Shown piece by piece: positions 1 through 7,194 of a stretch of DNA of 24,480 nucleotides (positions within the stretch are counted from its first letter, which is position 1; each line of letters begins with the position of its first letter). The translations under genes were made by a program, and so were the position numbers. The notes beneath the pieces were generated by a model. The model searched no databases. It was not told where the DNA came from and saw only the letters and a list, made by a program, of their open reading frames with translations. The stretch covers positions 1 through 24,480 of the forward strand of contig CAVHRK010000069.1 in NCBI GenBank assembly GCA_963638365.1, given 5' to 3'. Origin of the DNA: Suilimivivens sp963638365 (GTDB lineage: Bacteria > Bacillota > Clostridia > Lachnospirales > Lachnospiraceae).

Positions 1-55
1 ACGGTACGTACGGTGCTGTGAGAGGACGGCGGTTAGTCACCGCCTCCTACTCGAT
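1..55 (+). mobile_element. 3' end of a group II intron (domain V arm and domain VI), rest outside window
   Basis: The first bases (ACGTACGGTGCTG, 7-19) match the 3' arm of a group II intron domain V, whose 5' arm would lie just upstream. They are followed by a domain VI hairpin: AGGA and GGCGGT (with a one-base bulge) pair with ACCGCC and TCCT, spanning about 22-48. An A at 49 sits a few bases before the end and fits the bulged branch-point A. The element ends TACTCGAT, fitting the AY rule at a 3' splice site, so the intron should end at about 55. The intron-encoded reverse transcriptase and domains I-IV are not in the window. The subclass cannot be settled from this piece. Confidence 0.75.
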
Positions 56-146
56 CAAAATTGCTCTTCATGCCCGGTACTTTCTTGAAAGAGGACTGCA
101 TAAATATATAGAAATACTTTCGGAAAGAACAGTGATATGGAGTTAA
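56..146 (+). CDS. Possible 3' exon: last 29 codons of an unidentified upstream gene
   Basis: From the predicted intron end, a frame starting with AAA at 57 stays open for 29 codons and stops at TAA 144-146. The peptide begins KIALHARYFLERGL and ends SERTVIWS, a normal-looking protein tail. The stop lies within the first codons of cwlD (ATGGAGTTAA), a 10-base overlap typical of translationally coupled genes. If real, the group II intron interrupts the end of this gene and the first base of the exon (C56) completes a split codon. I do not recognise the family. An open frame of this length can arise by chance, so this is an inference. Confidence 0.35.
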
Positions 147-856
147 AGATCGGAGAACGCGGTGAGAAAATTCTGCAGCTGCTCATGCTGGGTATTCTCA
201 TGCTATCCATGTTTGTTATATCAAAAGAGGGAGCGTTATTTATCAATACCTCATCAACGCAGGTAGTCACAGAAAAGAAGAAAGTTATTGTGATTGATGC
301 CGGACATGGTGGGATTGATCCTGGAAAAATCGGAATTCATGGAGAACAGGAAAAGGAAATCAATCTGAAAATCGCAGAGATCTTAAAAACGTTTTTGGAA
401 CTGGACGGGTATGAAGTTGTGATGACCCGAACAGAAGACGGGGGATTGTATGATGAGAATACTTCAAATAAGAAAGTGCAGGATATGAAACGCCGCATTG
501 AAGTCATTGAGGAAGCGGATCCCATTCTGGTTGTCAGCATTCACCAGAACAGTTACTCCGAAGAGTATGTAAAGGGCGGGCAGGTCTTTTATTACGGAAC
601 GAGTGAAATGAGCAAAAATCTGGCAGAAACGATACAGAAGCAGTTGAAACAGTTAGATCCGGAGAATAAGCGGGAGGCGAAGGCGAATACCAGTTACTAC
701 TTATTAAAGAAGACTTCAAGACCCATTGTTATTGTGGAATGTGGTTTCCTCTCCAATGCAGCAGAAGCCGACAAATTATCGGATCCGCTGTATGAAGAGC
801 GGCTGGCCTTCCGGATTTTCATGGGAATTGTGCAGCACATTAGTGCCAATTCTTGA
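137..856 (+). CDS. cwlD: N-acetylmuramoyl-L-alanine amidase CwlD (spore cortex)
   Basis: This is an Amidase_3 zinc amidase of 239 residues, close to the length of B. subtilis CwlD. In that family CwlD removes the side peptide from muramic acid so that PdaA can make muramic-delta-lactam, the cortex mark read by germination lytic enzymes. An N-terminal hydrophobic segment (about residues 12-28) should anchor or export it. The zinc-site motifs are complete: VIDAGHGG with His57, KEINL with Glu74, and SIHQNS with His137. The catalytic Glu202 is in VECGFLSN. The YLLKKTSRPIVIVECGFLSN stretch is CwlD-like rather than autolysin-like, and there are no cell-wall-binding repeats. The ATG at 137 follows GGAAAG at about 121-126. 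The group II intron ends only 81 bases upstream. Confidence 0.87.
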   Translation: MELKIGERGEKILQLLMLGILMLSMFVISKEGALFINTSSTQVVTEKKKVIVIDAGHGGIDPGKIGIHGEQEKEINLKIAEILKTFLELDGYEVVMTRTEDGGLYDENTSNKKVQDMKRRIEVIEEADPILVVSIHQNSYSEEYVKGGQVFYYGTSEMSKNLAETIQKQLKQLDPENKREAKANTSYYLLKKTSRPIVIVECGFLSNAAEADKLSDPLYEERLAFRIFMGIVQHISANS

Positions 857-873
857 TTTTCTCACAGAAAATC
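855..873 (+). other. Perfect 8-bp hairpin at the end of cwlD
   Basis: GATTTTCT (855-862) and AGAAAATC (866-873) pair perfectly around a CAC loop, beginning inside the cwlD stop codon. The 3' side is followed by GCGGTTTCGCCC, not a T-run, so this is a poor intrinsic terminator. It may protect the 3' end of the mRNA or act as a weak terminator. Confidence 0.35.
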
Positions 874-887
874 GCGGTTTCGCCCTG

Positions 888-915
888 TTGTCATACTACA
901 AATATATGGTATAAT
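888..915 (+). promoter_or_regulatory. Sigma-A promoter for ywlC-rpiB
   Basis: TTGTCA at 888-893 and TATAAT at 910-915 are separated by 16 bases. TG at 907-908 gives an extended -10 (TGGTATAAT). Transcription would start near 922, about 35 bases before the ywlC ATG. Confidence 0.75.
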
Positions 916-956
916 GAGCCTCAGAGAATAGAACTAATAATTGGAAAGAAGTTTTC

Positions 957-2006
957 ATGAATACAAAAGTAGTAACCATAAAGGAAGATTATATTGACGA
1001 GGAAGCAATACAGGAAGCCGGACAGATTTTGAAGGACGGCGGACTGGTTGCATTTCCGACAGAGACGGTTTACGGACTTGGGGGGGATGCGTTGAATGCG
1101 GAATCTTCTACGAAGATTTACGCGGCAAAGGGCAGACCGTCCGACAATCCGTTGATTGTCCATATTGCGGATATGGATGCACTGCCATTGATTGCGGCAG
1201 AGATTCCTAAGAGCGCTTATCTTCTTGCGGATGCTTTCTGGCCGGGACCGTTAACCATGATTTTCAAAAAGACAGAGCGCGTACCGATGGCAACCACCGG
1301 TGGACTTTCTACTGTGGCTGTACGGATGCCTTCCAATAAAATTGCAGCAGCACTGATCCGGGCAGCCGGAGGATACATTGCCGCTCCCAGTGCCAACCGT
1401 TCCGGAAGACCGAGTCCTACGGTGGCGAAATATGTGATTGAGGATCTCGATGGCAGGGTAGAAATGATTATTGATGGCGGTTCCTCCGATATCGGACTGG
1501 AATCGACCATTATTGATCTGTCTGAGGGAGAACCGATGATTCTCCGTCCAGGATATGTGACACAGGAGAAGATGATGCAGGTGATCGGAAAGGTCGATGT
1601 TGACCGGACGATCTTAGATGCGTCCTCCAATCAGGCGCCGAAGGCGCCGGGCATGAAATACCGCCACTATGCACCGAAGGGGAATCTTACGATTGTGGAA
1701 GGCCCACAGGAAAAGGTCATTGCCTGCATCAATGAAAAGCTGGCAGAAGGACATGAACAGGGATTGAAAACGGGTGTTATTGCAACCGATGAAACAATAG
1801 AGCAGTATCAGGCTGATGTGAAGAGAAGTCTCGGAAGCCGTAAGAACGAAGAAGCAATCGCCCATCATTTGTTTGAAGTGTTACGGCAGATGGATGATGA
1901 AGAAGTACAGCTTATTTTTACAGAGTCATTTGCAGAAACCGGATTGGGACAGGCTACGATGAACCGTCTGCTGAAGGCAGCAGGACATCAGGTGATCAGC
2001 CTGTAA
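957..2006 (+). CDS. ywlC: L-threonylcarbamoyl-AMP synthase, Sua5/YwlC type
   Basis: The enzyme condenses threonine, bicarbonate and ATP into threonylcarbamoyl-AMP, the first step of t6A37 modification of ANN-decoding tRNAs; TsaBDE complete it. At 349 residues it is the long two-domain Sua5 form rather than the roughly 200-residue TsaC. The N-terminal YrdC domain carries FPTETVYGLG (33-42), KGRPSDNPL (58-66) and PSANRSG (144-150). The linker motif GMKYRHYAPKG leads into the C-terminal Sua5 domain, which runs to the end. The ATG at 957 follows GGAAAGAAG. rpiB follows 22 bases after the stop, so the two are probably co-transcribed, a pairing also seen as ywlC-ywlF in B. subtilis. Confidence 0.93.
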   Translation: MNTKVVTIKEDYIDEEAIQEAGQILKDGGLVAFPTETVYGLGGDALNAESSTKIYAAKGRPSDNPLIVHIADMDALPLIAAEIPKSAYLLADAFWPGPLTMIFKKTERVPMATTGGLSTVAVRMPSNKIAAALIRAAGGYIAAPSANRSGRPSPTVAKYVIEDLDGRVEMIIDGGSSDIGLESTIIDLSEGEPMILRPGYVTQEKMMQVIGKVDVDRTILDASSNQAPKAPGMKYRHYAPKGNLTIVEGPQEKVIACINEKLAEGHEQGLKTGVIATDETIEQYQADVKRSLGSRKNEEAIAHHLFEVLRQMDDEEVQLIFTESFAETGLGQATMNRLLKAAGHQVISL

Positions 2007-2028
2007 CACCGACAGAAAGGAGAAGCCT

Positions 2029-2457
2029 ATGATAGCATTAGGAAGTGATCATGGTGGCTATGATCTGAAATGTCAGATCGAAGAGTATCTGGAAGAGAAG
2101 GGATATGAATATCAGGATTTTGGATGTTTTGACAAGAAATCCTGTGATTATCCGGACTTTGGAAAGGCAGCCGCAAGAGCGGTAGCAGACGGACAGTGTG
2201 ATCGTGGCATTGTAGTCTGCACAAGCGGAATCGGAATTTCCATAGCAGCAAATAAAGTACCTGGAATCCGTTGCGCACTTTGTACCGATCCTTATATGGC
2301 AAAGATGACAAGACTCCATAATGATGCCAATATGTTGGCACTGGGGGGTGGAATTGTCGGAAAGAATCTTGCTATTGAAATTGTAGAGACATTTTTAAAT
2401 ACCGAATTTTCCGAAGGTGAAAACCACATTCGCAGAATCGCGAAGCTGGAAGATTAA
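2029..2457 (+). CDS. rpiB: Ribose-5-phosphate isomerase B
   Basis: RpiB interconverts ribose 5-phosphate and ribulose 5-phosphate in the non-oxidative pentose phosphate pathway; the family includes galactose-6-phosphate isomerase LacAB. At 142 residues it is full length. Visible family motifs are the N-terminal SDHGG (Asp7, His8), the active-site Cys64 in VCTSGIGISIAANK, and RLHNDANMLALGGG with His97. The usual CGTGIG reads CTSGIG here, a conservative variant. The ATG at 2029 has an AAAGGAG site. The gene sits between ywlC and the coiled-coil hydrolase gene, with short gaps that suggest one transcript. A sugar-phosphate isomerase of the LacAB branch is less likely from the housekeeping context. 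Confidence 0.9.
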   Translation: MIALGSDHGGYDLKCQIEEYLEEKGYEYQDFGCFDKKSCDYPDFGKAAARAVADGQCDRGIVVCTSGIGISIAANKVPGIRCALCTDPYMAKMTRLHNDANMLALGGGIVGKNLAIEIVETFLNTEFSEGENHIRRIAKLED

Positions 2458-2476
2458 CAAGAGAGGTTTTACTGTT

Positions 2477-3667
2477 TTGAGAAGAAGTTTTCCCAGAATG
2501 AATAAGCGATGCAGGAAGACAATTGCCGGACTTATGGCGATTGTCCTTTTGGCGTGCGTTTATCCTTCTTTTCCGGTATATGCGGACAAGGTTTCAGAGC
2601 TGGAACAGAAGCTTAAGGAAGAAAAGGATAAAAAGAAGGATACGGAAAACAAGATCGGGGAAAGTCAGAACGAACTGGATAATCTGAGGAATACCACGAA
2701 CGGGCTTAAGGGAGAGCTCAGTGATCTCAATAACAACTTAGAGGAAGTAAGTGCAAATCTGGACGATCTCGAGGGACAGATTGCAGCAAAGAATGAAGAA
2801 ATCGAGAAGACCCAGGCAGAGCTGGAAGAGGCGAAGCAGATTGAAGCCGATCAGTATGCGGCGATGAAAAAGCGGATCCAGTTCATGTATGAGCGTCAGG
2901 ACTATGTGTTGATGGAGACATTGTTCAGTTCGGCGAATTATTCCGAGCTCCTGAACCGGAGTGCCTATATTGAAAGCCTGGCAGCGTATGACCGGAAGCA
3001 GCTTGAGGCGTTTAAGCAGACCAGAATCGAAGTGGAAGAAACGGAAGCGAAGCTGCAGGGGGAAATGAAAGATCTGGAAGCCCTAAAAGCAGAGGTAGAA
3101 GCGGAGCAGAGCCGGGTATCCGGCCTTGTCAGCAGCGTGCGTGGTAAGATTTCCGGATATCAGAGCGATATGGCACAGACCGAAGATGAAATCAAGGCAT
3201 ATGAGCAGCAGCTTGCCGATCAGAATGCGAACATTCAGGAGATTCAGAAACAGTTGGAAGAGGAGCGGCGTTTGTCCGCACTGGCAGCAAGATCGGCATG
3301 GAGAGATATTTCGGAAGTAACCTTTGCAGAGGGTGACCGGTATCTGCTGGCAAACCTGATCTATTGCGAAGCCGGAAACCAGCCGTATGAAGGACAGGTT
3401 GCCGTTGGCGCGGTTGTAATGAACCGTGTCATGAGCTCGGTATTTCCGGATACGATTGTGGGAGTAATTTATCAGAATAAGCAGTTTGAACCGGTGAGCA
3501 CCGGACGGCTTGCACTTGCCCTTGCGCGGGATGATGCAACAAGTGCCTGCTATCAGGCGGCAGATGCTGCCATGGGTGGACAGACTACGGTTGGAAACTG
3601 TCTGTTCTTCCGTACTCCGATTGAAGGACTGACGGGACAGCAGATCGGCGGGCATATTTTCTACTAA
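2477..3667 (+). CDS. Secreted coiled-coil protein with C-terminal SleB-like cell wall hydrolase domain
   Basis: The product is about 396 residues. It has a basic N-terminus, a hydrophobic core (GLMAIVLLACVYPSF) and a probable cleavage site after VYA. A long heptad-rich coiled coil follows, with a KKRIQFMYER stretch like the coiled-coil region of PcsB and EnvC-type murein hydrolase regulators. The last 110 residues are a Hydrolase_2/SleB domain: LANLIYCEAGNQPYEGQVAVGAVV, split by the presumed catalytic Glu298, and a C-terminal GGHIFY. SleB-family enzymes are lytic transglycosylases. The TTG at 2477 is preferred because AAGAGAGG lies 10 bases before it. ATG 2498 also works; ATG 2417 would overlap rpiB and has no supporting site. 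The coiled coil suggests a role in growth or division rather than germination, but that is inference. Confidence 0.82.
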   Translation: MRRSFPRMNKRCRKTIAGLMAIVLLACVYPSFPVYADKVSELEQKLKEEKDKKKDTENKIGESQNELDNLRNTTNGLKGELSDLNNNLEEVSANLDDLEGQIAAKNEEIEKTQAELEEAKQIEADQYAAMKKRIQFMYERQDYVLMETLFSSANYSELLNRSAYIESLAAYDRKQLEAFKQTRIEVEETEAKLQGEMKDLEALKAEVEAEQSRVSGLVSSVRGKISGYQSDMAQTEDEIKAYEQQLADQNANIQEIQKQLEEERRLSALAARSAWRDISEVTFAEGDRYLLANLIYCEAGNQPYEGQVAVGAVVMNRVMSSVFPDTIVGVIYQNKQFEPVSTGRLALALARDDATSACYQAADAAMGGQTTVGNCLFFRTPIEGLTGQQIGGHIFY

Positions 3668-3669
3668 GA

Positions 3670-4143
3670 TTACAGGACTTCGATATAACTCCGCAGCTTC
3701 GGAAACTCACCTGCATAGATAATCGTAAGGAGTTTGTTCAGCTTTAAGAGGCTTGATTTCAAGCTTTCGGTAGACAGGTGTCCTTCGTCGGAGGCCTGTA
3801 CCAGTTCATCGAGATCCACAACTTTCACAAATCCATCGGGATAAATAAGGACATCAGCGAGCAGATCAATCACGATCAGTTCGTTGGTGTCTTCTTTATA
3901 ATCAAAATCCACAATATCACAATACCAGTAAAGAAGCGAGCCGTCCTCACGACAGAAGCGGCTGACCTTGAAGCCCTCTTTGAGAAAATAGCAGGACCAG
4001 CCATGATGCAGGTCTTTCTTGGGATGCAGGGTATTCCATGCCGTCACAATATGCTCTTCGTCACAGGACAAAATACGGTCATCTTTTAATAAAATACATT
4101 CTTCCGGGATAATTCTTCGACGGTACAGGATGGGATTTTTCAT
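3670..4143 (-). CDS. DUF402 family protein (possible nucleotide phosphatase)
   Basis: The 157-residue protein fits the DUF402 family. The core is YWYCDIVDFDY, then acidic residues and DLLADVLIYPDG followed by VVDLDEL, a beta-barrel with conserved acidic metal ligands. Characterised relatives are the S. aureus nucleoside tri-/diphosphatase Sa1684 and FomD, a CMP-phosphonate hydrolase in fosfomycin synthesis, so a divalent-metal phosphohydrolase is likely but the substrate is unknown. The ATG follows GAGGTG read on the minus strand. The gene converges on the SleB-like gene with only two bases between the stop codons, and it is divergent from the atp operon. Confidence 0.75.
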   Translation of the reverse strand: MKNPILYRRRIIPEECILLKDDRILSCDEEHIVTAWNTLHPKKDLHHGWSCYFLKEGFKVSRFCREDGSLLYWYCDIVDFDYKEDTNELIVIDLLADVLIYPDGFVKVVDLDELVQASDEGHLSTESLKSSLLKLNKLLTIIYAGEFPKLRSYIEVL

Positions 4144-4185
4144 ACAACACCTCGATTTCTTTGGAAAAGAAAAATTGATAATCTA

Positions 4186-4214
4186 AAAATACTATTAAAT
4201 CTATGTAAAGTCAA
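4186..4214 (-). promoter_or_regulatory. Candidate promoter for the DUF402 gene
   Basis: On the minus strand TTGACT (4209-4214) and TATTTT (4186-4191) are 17 bases apart. The -35 is good and the -10 matches four of six positions. It lies about 45 bases upstream of the DUF402 start and almost abuts the divergent atp promoter. Confidence 0.4.
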
Positions 4215-4224
4215 TGAATTTTCC

Positions 4225-4253
4225 TAGACAGGAAAGGGAAAAATGGGTATAAT
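4225..4253 (+). promoter_or_regulatory. Promoter of the ATP synthase operon
   Basis: TAGACA (4225-4230) and a perfect TATAAT (4248-4253) are separated by 17 bases. Transcription would start near 4260, giving a leader of about 97 bases before atpZ. No riboswitch-like fold is evident in that leader. Confidence 0.7.
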
Positions 4254-4356
4254 TGTATCTATTCAGAGGAGTAATGGGAGAACGGTGCAATTACAGTTTG
4301 AAAATGCAGATTCTGGAGTAACATAGTACGAATCGACAGGTAGAAAGGGGCAGAAT

Positions 4357-4653
4357 GTGAAGTTCAATCGTAGTGTATTTCAGGCATTGACTATGATAGG
4401 ACAGTTTGGAATTAACATGATCGTCCCTATTTTTATTTGTGCCTTTTTAGGTAACCTGCTGGACCGGAAGCTTGGAACAGATTTCTTTGTAATTCTCTTG
4501 TTTTTCATAGGGGCTGTTGCAGGCGGTTACAACGTATACCGGTTTTCAAGGCAGATTTACCAGAAAGGAAGCGAAGAGTCTGCCTATCTGCATGGTGGAA
4601 GGAAGCGTAAGAAGAAGCCGGATGAAAGAAAGAATCACAAGAATCAACCGTAG
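4357..4653 (+). CDS. atpZ: AtpZ/AtpI-family membrane protein, first gene of the atp operon
   Basis: This 98-residue protein has two hydrophobic segments (about 11-33 and 42-62) around LGNLLDRKLGTDFF, the usual AtpZ pattern, and a very basic C-terminal tail. AtpZ-type proteins sit at the head of many clostridial atp operons and are linked to ATP synthase assembly or to Mg/Ca transport with AtpI; the function is not firmly settled. The start is GTG at 4357, with AAAGGGG ending 6 bases upstream. Its last 32 bases overlap the proposed atpI start, so the pair is probably translationally coupled. Confidence 0.75.
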   Translation: MKFNRSVFQALTMIGQFGINMIVPIFICAFLGNLLDRKLGTDFFVILLFFIGAVAGGYNVYRFSRQIYQKGSEESAYLHGGRKRKKKPDERKNHKNQP

Positions 4654-5062
4654 TCTGTTTGAACTCGAGACCGGAATCCTGATCTTTGGAATTGTTGGAC
4701 AGCTTGTACTTCTCTTTTTCCCGGGAAGAGGGCTTTATTCCGCAGCATGGTGGATCGGAATTGCCACGGCGGCGGTGTGTGCCATTGATATGTGGTGGGC
4801 GCTTGACCGGGGACTGGATCTGGGGCAGCAGGGCGCAACGAAGAAGATTATGATTCATTACATGATCCGTTATGTGGTGATCGCGATCGTACTTGTGGCC
4901 GTAGCACTGACGGATACACTGAATCCCCTGATTACCTTTGCGGGAGTCATGGGACTCAAGATCGGAGCTTATCTCAATTTCTTTGCTAAAAAAGTAAGTA
5001 CATGGATTTACGGTGAAGAAATTTTACCTGATTTGGTAGAAATACCGGAAGAAGAGATGTAA
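4622..5062 (+). CDS. atpI: ATP synthase subunit I (AtpI)
   Basis: The product from ATG 4622 is 146 residues with four predicted membrane helices, beginning in LETGILIFGIVGQLVLLFF. It matches the ATP_synt_I type by size, hydrophobicity and position just before atpB. AtpI helps assemble the c-ring in sodium and alkaliphile enzymes. The reading frame extends upstream to 4517, but those extra residues overlap atpZ and are not membrane-protein-like. The start at 4622 fits best, although its own ribosome binding site (purine-rich AAGAAG) is weak and coupling to atpZ may supply initiation. Confidence 0.75.
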   Translation: MKERITRINRSLFELETGILIFGIVGQLVLLFFPGRGLYSAAWWIGIATAAVCAIDMWWALDRGLDLGQQGATKKIMIHYMIRYVVIAIVLVAVALTDTLNPLITFAGVMGLKIGAYLNFFAKKVSTWIYGEEILPDLVEIPEEEM

Positions 5063-5076
5063 GGAGGTGATATAGG

Positions 5077-5802
5077 ATGGGACAAGGAATTTTGTTGTCA
5101 GCAGGAGCTGATGTCGATTTCATGATTCATGGAGTATTCTCTTATGAGTTGTTCGGTCAGACGCTCTGGATTACGACAACTCATGTGTGTGTGCTGATTG
5201 TTTTTCTGATTATAACAGCATTCTGCATCGCCGCAGGTCATATGGTAAAGCATGCCAAGGAGGTTCCCACAGGCTTTCAGAATGTGGTAGAGCTGATTGT
5301 GGAAAAGCTGGATGGTATGTCAGTCGGTGTTATGGGCAAGCATGCAGTAAGATACCGGAACTATATCGGAACAATTTTTATTTTTATTCTGTTCAGTAAT
5401 ATTTCCGGATTATTTGGCTTACGGCCGCCAACGGCAGATTATGGAGTAACTTTCGCACTGGCTGTTATTTCATTTACGTTGATCCGGTACAATGAACTGA
5501 AATATCAGAAGATCTCGGGTGTAATTAAGAACCTGTGTGATCCGTGGCCGATCTGGGCACCGATCAACATTATCAGTAATCTGGCTGTACCGATTTCACT
5601 GTCGTTGCGTCTGTTTGCAAATGTCCTTTCAGGAACAGCCATCATGGCACTGATTTATGCATTGCTCAGCAAGATCGCTTATGTATGGCCGGCAGCTCTT
5701 CACGTATACTTTGATTTGTTCTCCGGAGCAATTCAGACTTACGTATTCACGATGCTGACCATGACATACATTGCAGATGCATGCGGCTCAGCAGAACCAT
5801 AA
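5077..5802 (+). CDS. atpB: F1Fo ATP synthase subunit a
   Basis: Subunit a forms the two ion half-channels next to the c-ring in the membrane. The 241-residue protein has five or more membrane helices. It carries the invariant arginine (Arg178) in PISLSLRLFANVLSG, which interacts with the c-ring carboxylate, and the usual FSNISGLFGL and QTYVFTMLT segments. A textbook AAGGAGGTGATATAGG site precedes the ATG at 5077, and atpI ends 14 bases before. No residue is obviously missing. Confidence 0.95.
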   Translation: MGQGILLSAGADVDFMIHGVFSYELFGQTLWITTTHVCVLIVFLIITAFCIAAGHMVKHAKEVPTGFQNVVELIVEKLDGMSVGVMGKHAVRYRNYIGTIFIFILFSNISGLFGLRPPTADYGVTFALAVISFTLIRYNELKYQKISGVIKNLCDPWPIWAPINIISNLAVPISLSLRLFANVLSGTAIMALIYALLSKIAYVWPAALHVYFDLFSGAIQTYVFTMLTMTYIADACGSAEP

Positions 5803-5847
5803 CAGAAATAACCAAAATTAAATGCTTATATTAAGGAGGAAACAACA

Positions 5848-6102
5848 ATGGAATTTAACACGAACTTTATCTTAGGATGCTCAGCAATTGGTGCAGGTCT
5901 TGCAGTTATCGCAGGTATCGGACCTGGTGTTGGACAGGGTATTGCAGCAGGACATGCAGCAGCAGCCGTTGGTAGAAACCCGGGTGCAAAGTCTGACGTT
6001 ACCGGTACCATGCTTTTAGGACAGGCTGTTGCCGAAACAACTGGTCTTTATGGTCTGTTAATTGCAATCATTCTGCTGTTCGTTAAGCCCTTGGCAAAAT
6101 AA
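5848..6102 (+). CDS. atpE: F1Fo ATP synthase subunit c with a sodium-type ion site
   Basis: This 84-residue hairpin of two membrane helices is the rotor subunit. Helix 1 has GIGPGVGQG with Gln30; helix 2 has GQAVAETTGLYG with Val61, Glu63, Thr64, Thr65 and Tyr68. These line up with Gln32, Val63, Glu65, Ser66, Thr67 and Tyr70, the sodium site of the Ilyobacter tartaricus c-ring, with Thr in place of Ser66. By established knowledge that ligand set marks Na+-coupled rings; use of Na+ here is an inference. The polar loop is GRNPGAKSD. AAGGAGGAAACAACA precedes the ATG, fitting high translation for a multicopy subunit. Confidence 0.95.
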   Translation: MEFNTNFILGCSAIGAGLAVIAGIGPGVGQGIAAGHAAAAVGRNPGAKSDVTGTMLLGQAVAETTGLYGLLIAIILLFVKPLAK

Positions 6103-6141
6103 GAGTCTTGCATGAATAAATTTTAAGAAAGGAGGCTCAAT

Positions 6142-6660
6142 ATGGAACCAAGATTGTTCGACCTTGACTTTCAGCTCCTGGCGGATTCCGCGTTGATGAT
6201 CATTGCAGTATTTGCATTGTTCCTTGTCGCATCGTATTTCCTGTTTAATCCGGTTCGCGATATGATGAAGAAACGAACCGACAAGATTAAGGGTGAACTT
6301 GATGATGCAGCAAAGAATCAGGCAGATGCGGCAGCTCTTAAGGAAGAGTATGAAAGCAAGCTGAAAGATATCGACAAAGAAGCAGAAAAGATTTTAAGCG
6401 ATGCCAGAAAGCGTGCCCTTGAGAATGAGAATAAGATCGTGGCGGATGCAAAAGAGGAAGCGGCAGCCATTATCGAGAGAGCCAGAACAGAAGCTGAACT
6501 TGAGAAACAGAAGGCAGCCGATGACATGAAGCGTGAAATGGTAGTACTTGCATCCATGATGGCAGGTAAGGTAGTGAAGGCATCTATTGATACAACTGTG
6601 CAGGAGAGCCTGATTAATGATACTTTGAAGGAAATAGGTGAGAGTACATGGCAAAGCTAG
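6142..6660 (+). CDS. atpF: F1Fo ATP synthase subunit b
   Basis: Subunit b is the peripheral stalk that holds F1 to subunit a. The 172-residue protein has one N-terminal membrane helix (about 13-35, ending SYFLFNPV). A long charged helix rich in Ala, Lys and Glu follows, the dimerisation and delta-binding arm. AAAGGAGGCTCAAT precedes the ATG at 6142. Its last 13 bases overlap atpH, a common coupling in this operon. Only one b-type gene is present, so this is a homodimer stalk rather than the b/b' form. Confidence 0.94.
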   Translation: MEPRLFDLDFQLLADSALMIIAVFALFLVASYFLFNPVRDMMKKRTDKIKGELDDAAKNQADAAALKEEYESKLKDIDKEAEKILSDARKRALENENKIVADAKEEAAAIIERARTEAELEKQKAADDMKREMVVLASMMAGKVVKASIDTTVQESLINDTLKEIGESTWQS

Positions 6661-7193
6661 TTTCGAAAACATATGGAGAGGCTTTGTTCGAACTGGCTGT
6701 GGAAGAAGGAAAGGAAGAGGAATTCTTACAGGAGATCGAATCCTTAAAAGAAATTCTTGATGCCAATCCGGATTTCGGAAAACTCATGAATCATCCCAAG
6801 ATCCTTAAGGAAGAAAAGCTTAAGGTCGTAGAAGAGGTATTCAAGGGACATATTTCCAGGGAATTACTCGGATTCCTGCATTTGGTTGTGGCGAAGGACC
6901 GTTATCCGGAAATCGATGCCATTCTTAATTACTTCATTGATGAAGTGAAGAAGGAAAAGGGCATCGGAGTTGTTTATGTATCCACGGCATATGGTATTGA
7001 CGAGGCCAAAAAGAAAGAAATTGAAGAACGACTGCTTGCAACCACTCATTTTAAGAAGATGGAGATGCATTATCAGGTAGAAGAGGACCTGATCGGCGGC
7101 ATGGTAATCCGCATCGGAGACCGTGTTGTGGACAGCAGTGTGAAAACGAAACTGTACGAGCTGCAGCGTCAGTTACTCAAGGTACAGTTATAA
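6648..7193 (+). CDS. atpH: F1Fo ATP synthase subunit delta
   Basis: The delta (OSCP) subunit caps F1 and joins alpha to the b stalk. The 181-residue protein shows the normal order: an N-terminal helical bundle beginning KTYGEALFELAVEEGK, then a C-terminal part with GGMVIRIGDRVVDSSV near residues 147-162 and a final LYELQRQLLK helix. The ATG at 6648 lies inside the end of atpF, with TAGGTGAG upstream. Length and motifs are ordinary for the family. Confidence 0.94.
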   Translation: MAKLVSKTYGEALFELAVEEGKEEEFLQEIESLKEILDANPDFGKLMNHPKILKEEKLKVVEEVFKGHISRELLGFLHLVVAKDRYPEIDAILNYFIDEVKKEKGIGVVYVSTAYGIDEAKKKEIEERLLATTHFKKMEMHYQVEEDLIGGMVIRIGDRVVDSSVKTKLYELQRQLLKVQL

Positions 7194-7194
7194 A

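Noticed and set aside
3083..3655. Minus-strand open frame of 190 residues
   Set aside because: It is antisense to the coiled-coil/SleB gene and looks like a shadow of its codon bias.
4517..4621. N-terminal extension of atpI
   Set aside because: It overlaps atpZ out of frame and adds residues unlike the AtpI family.
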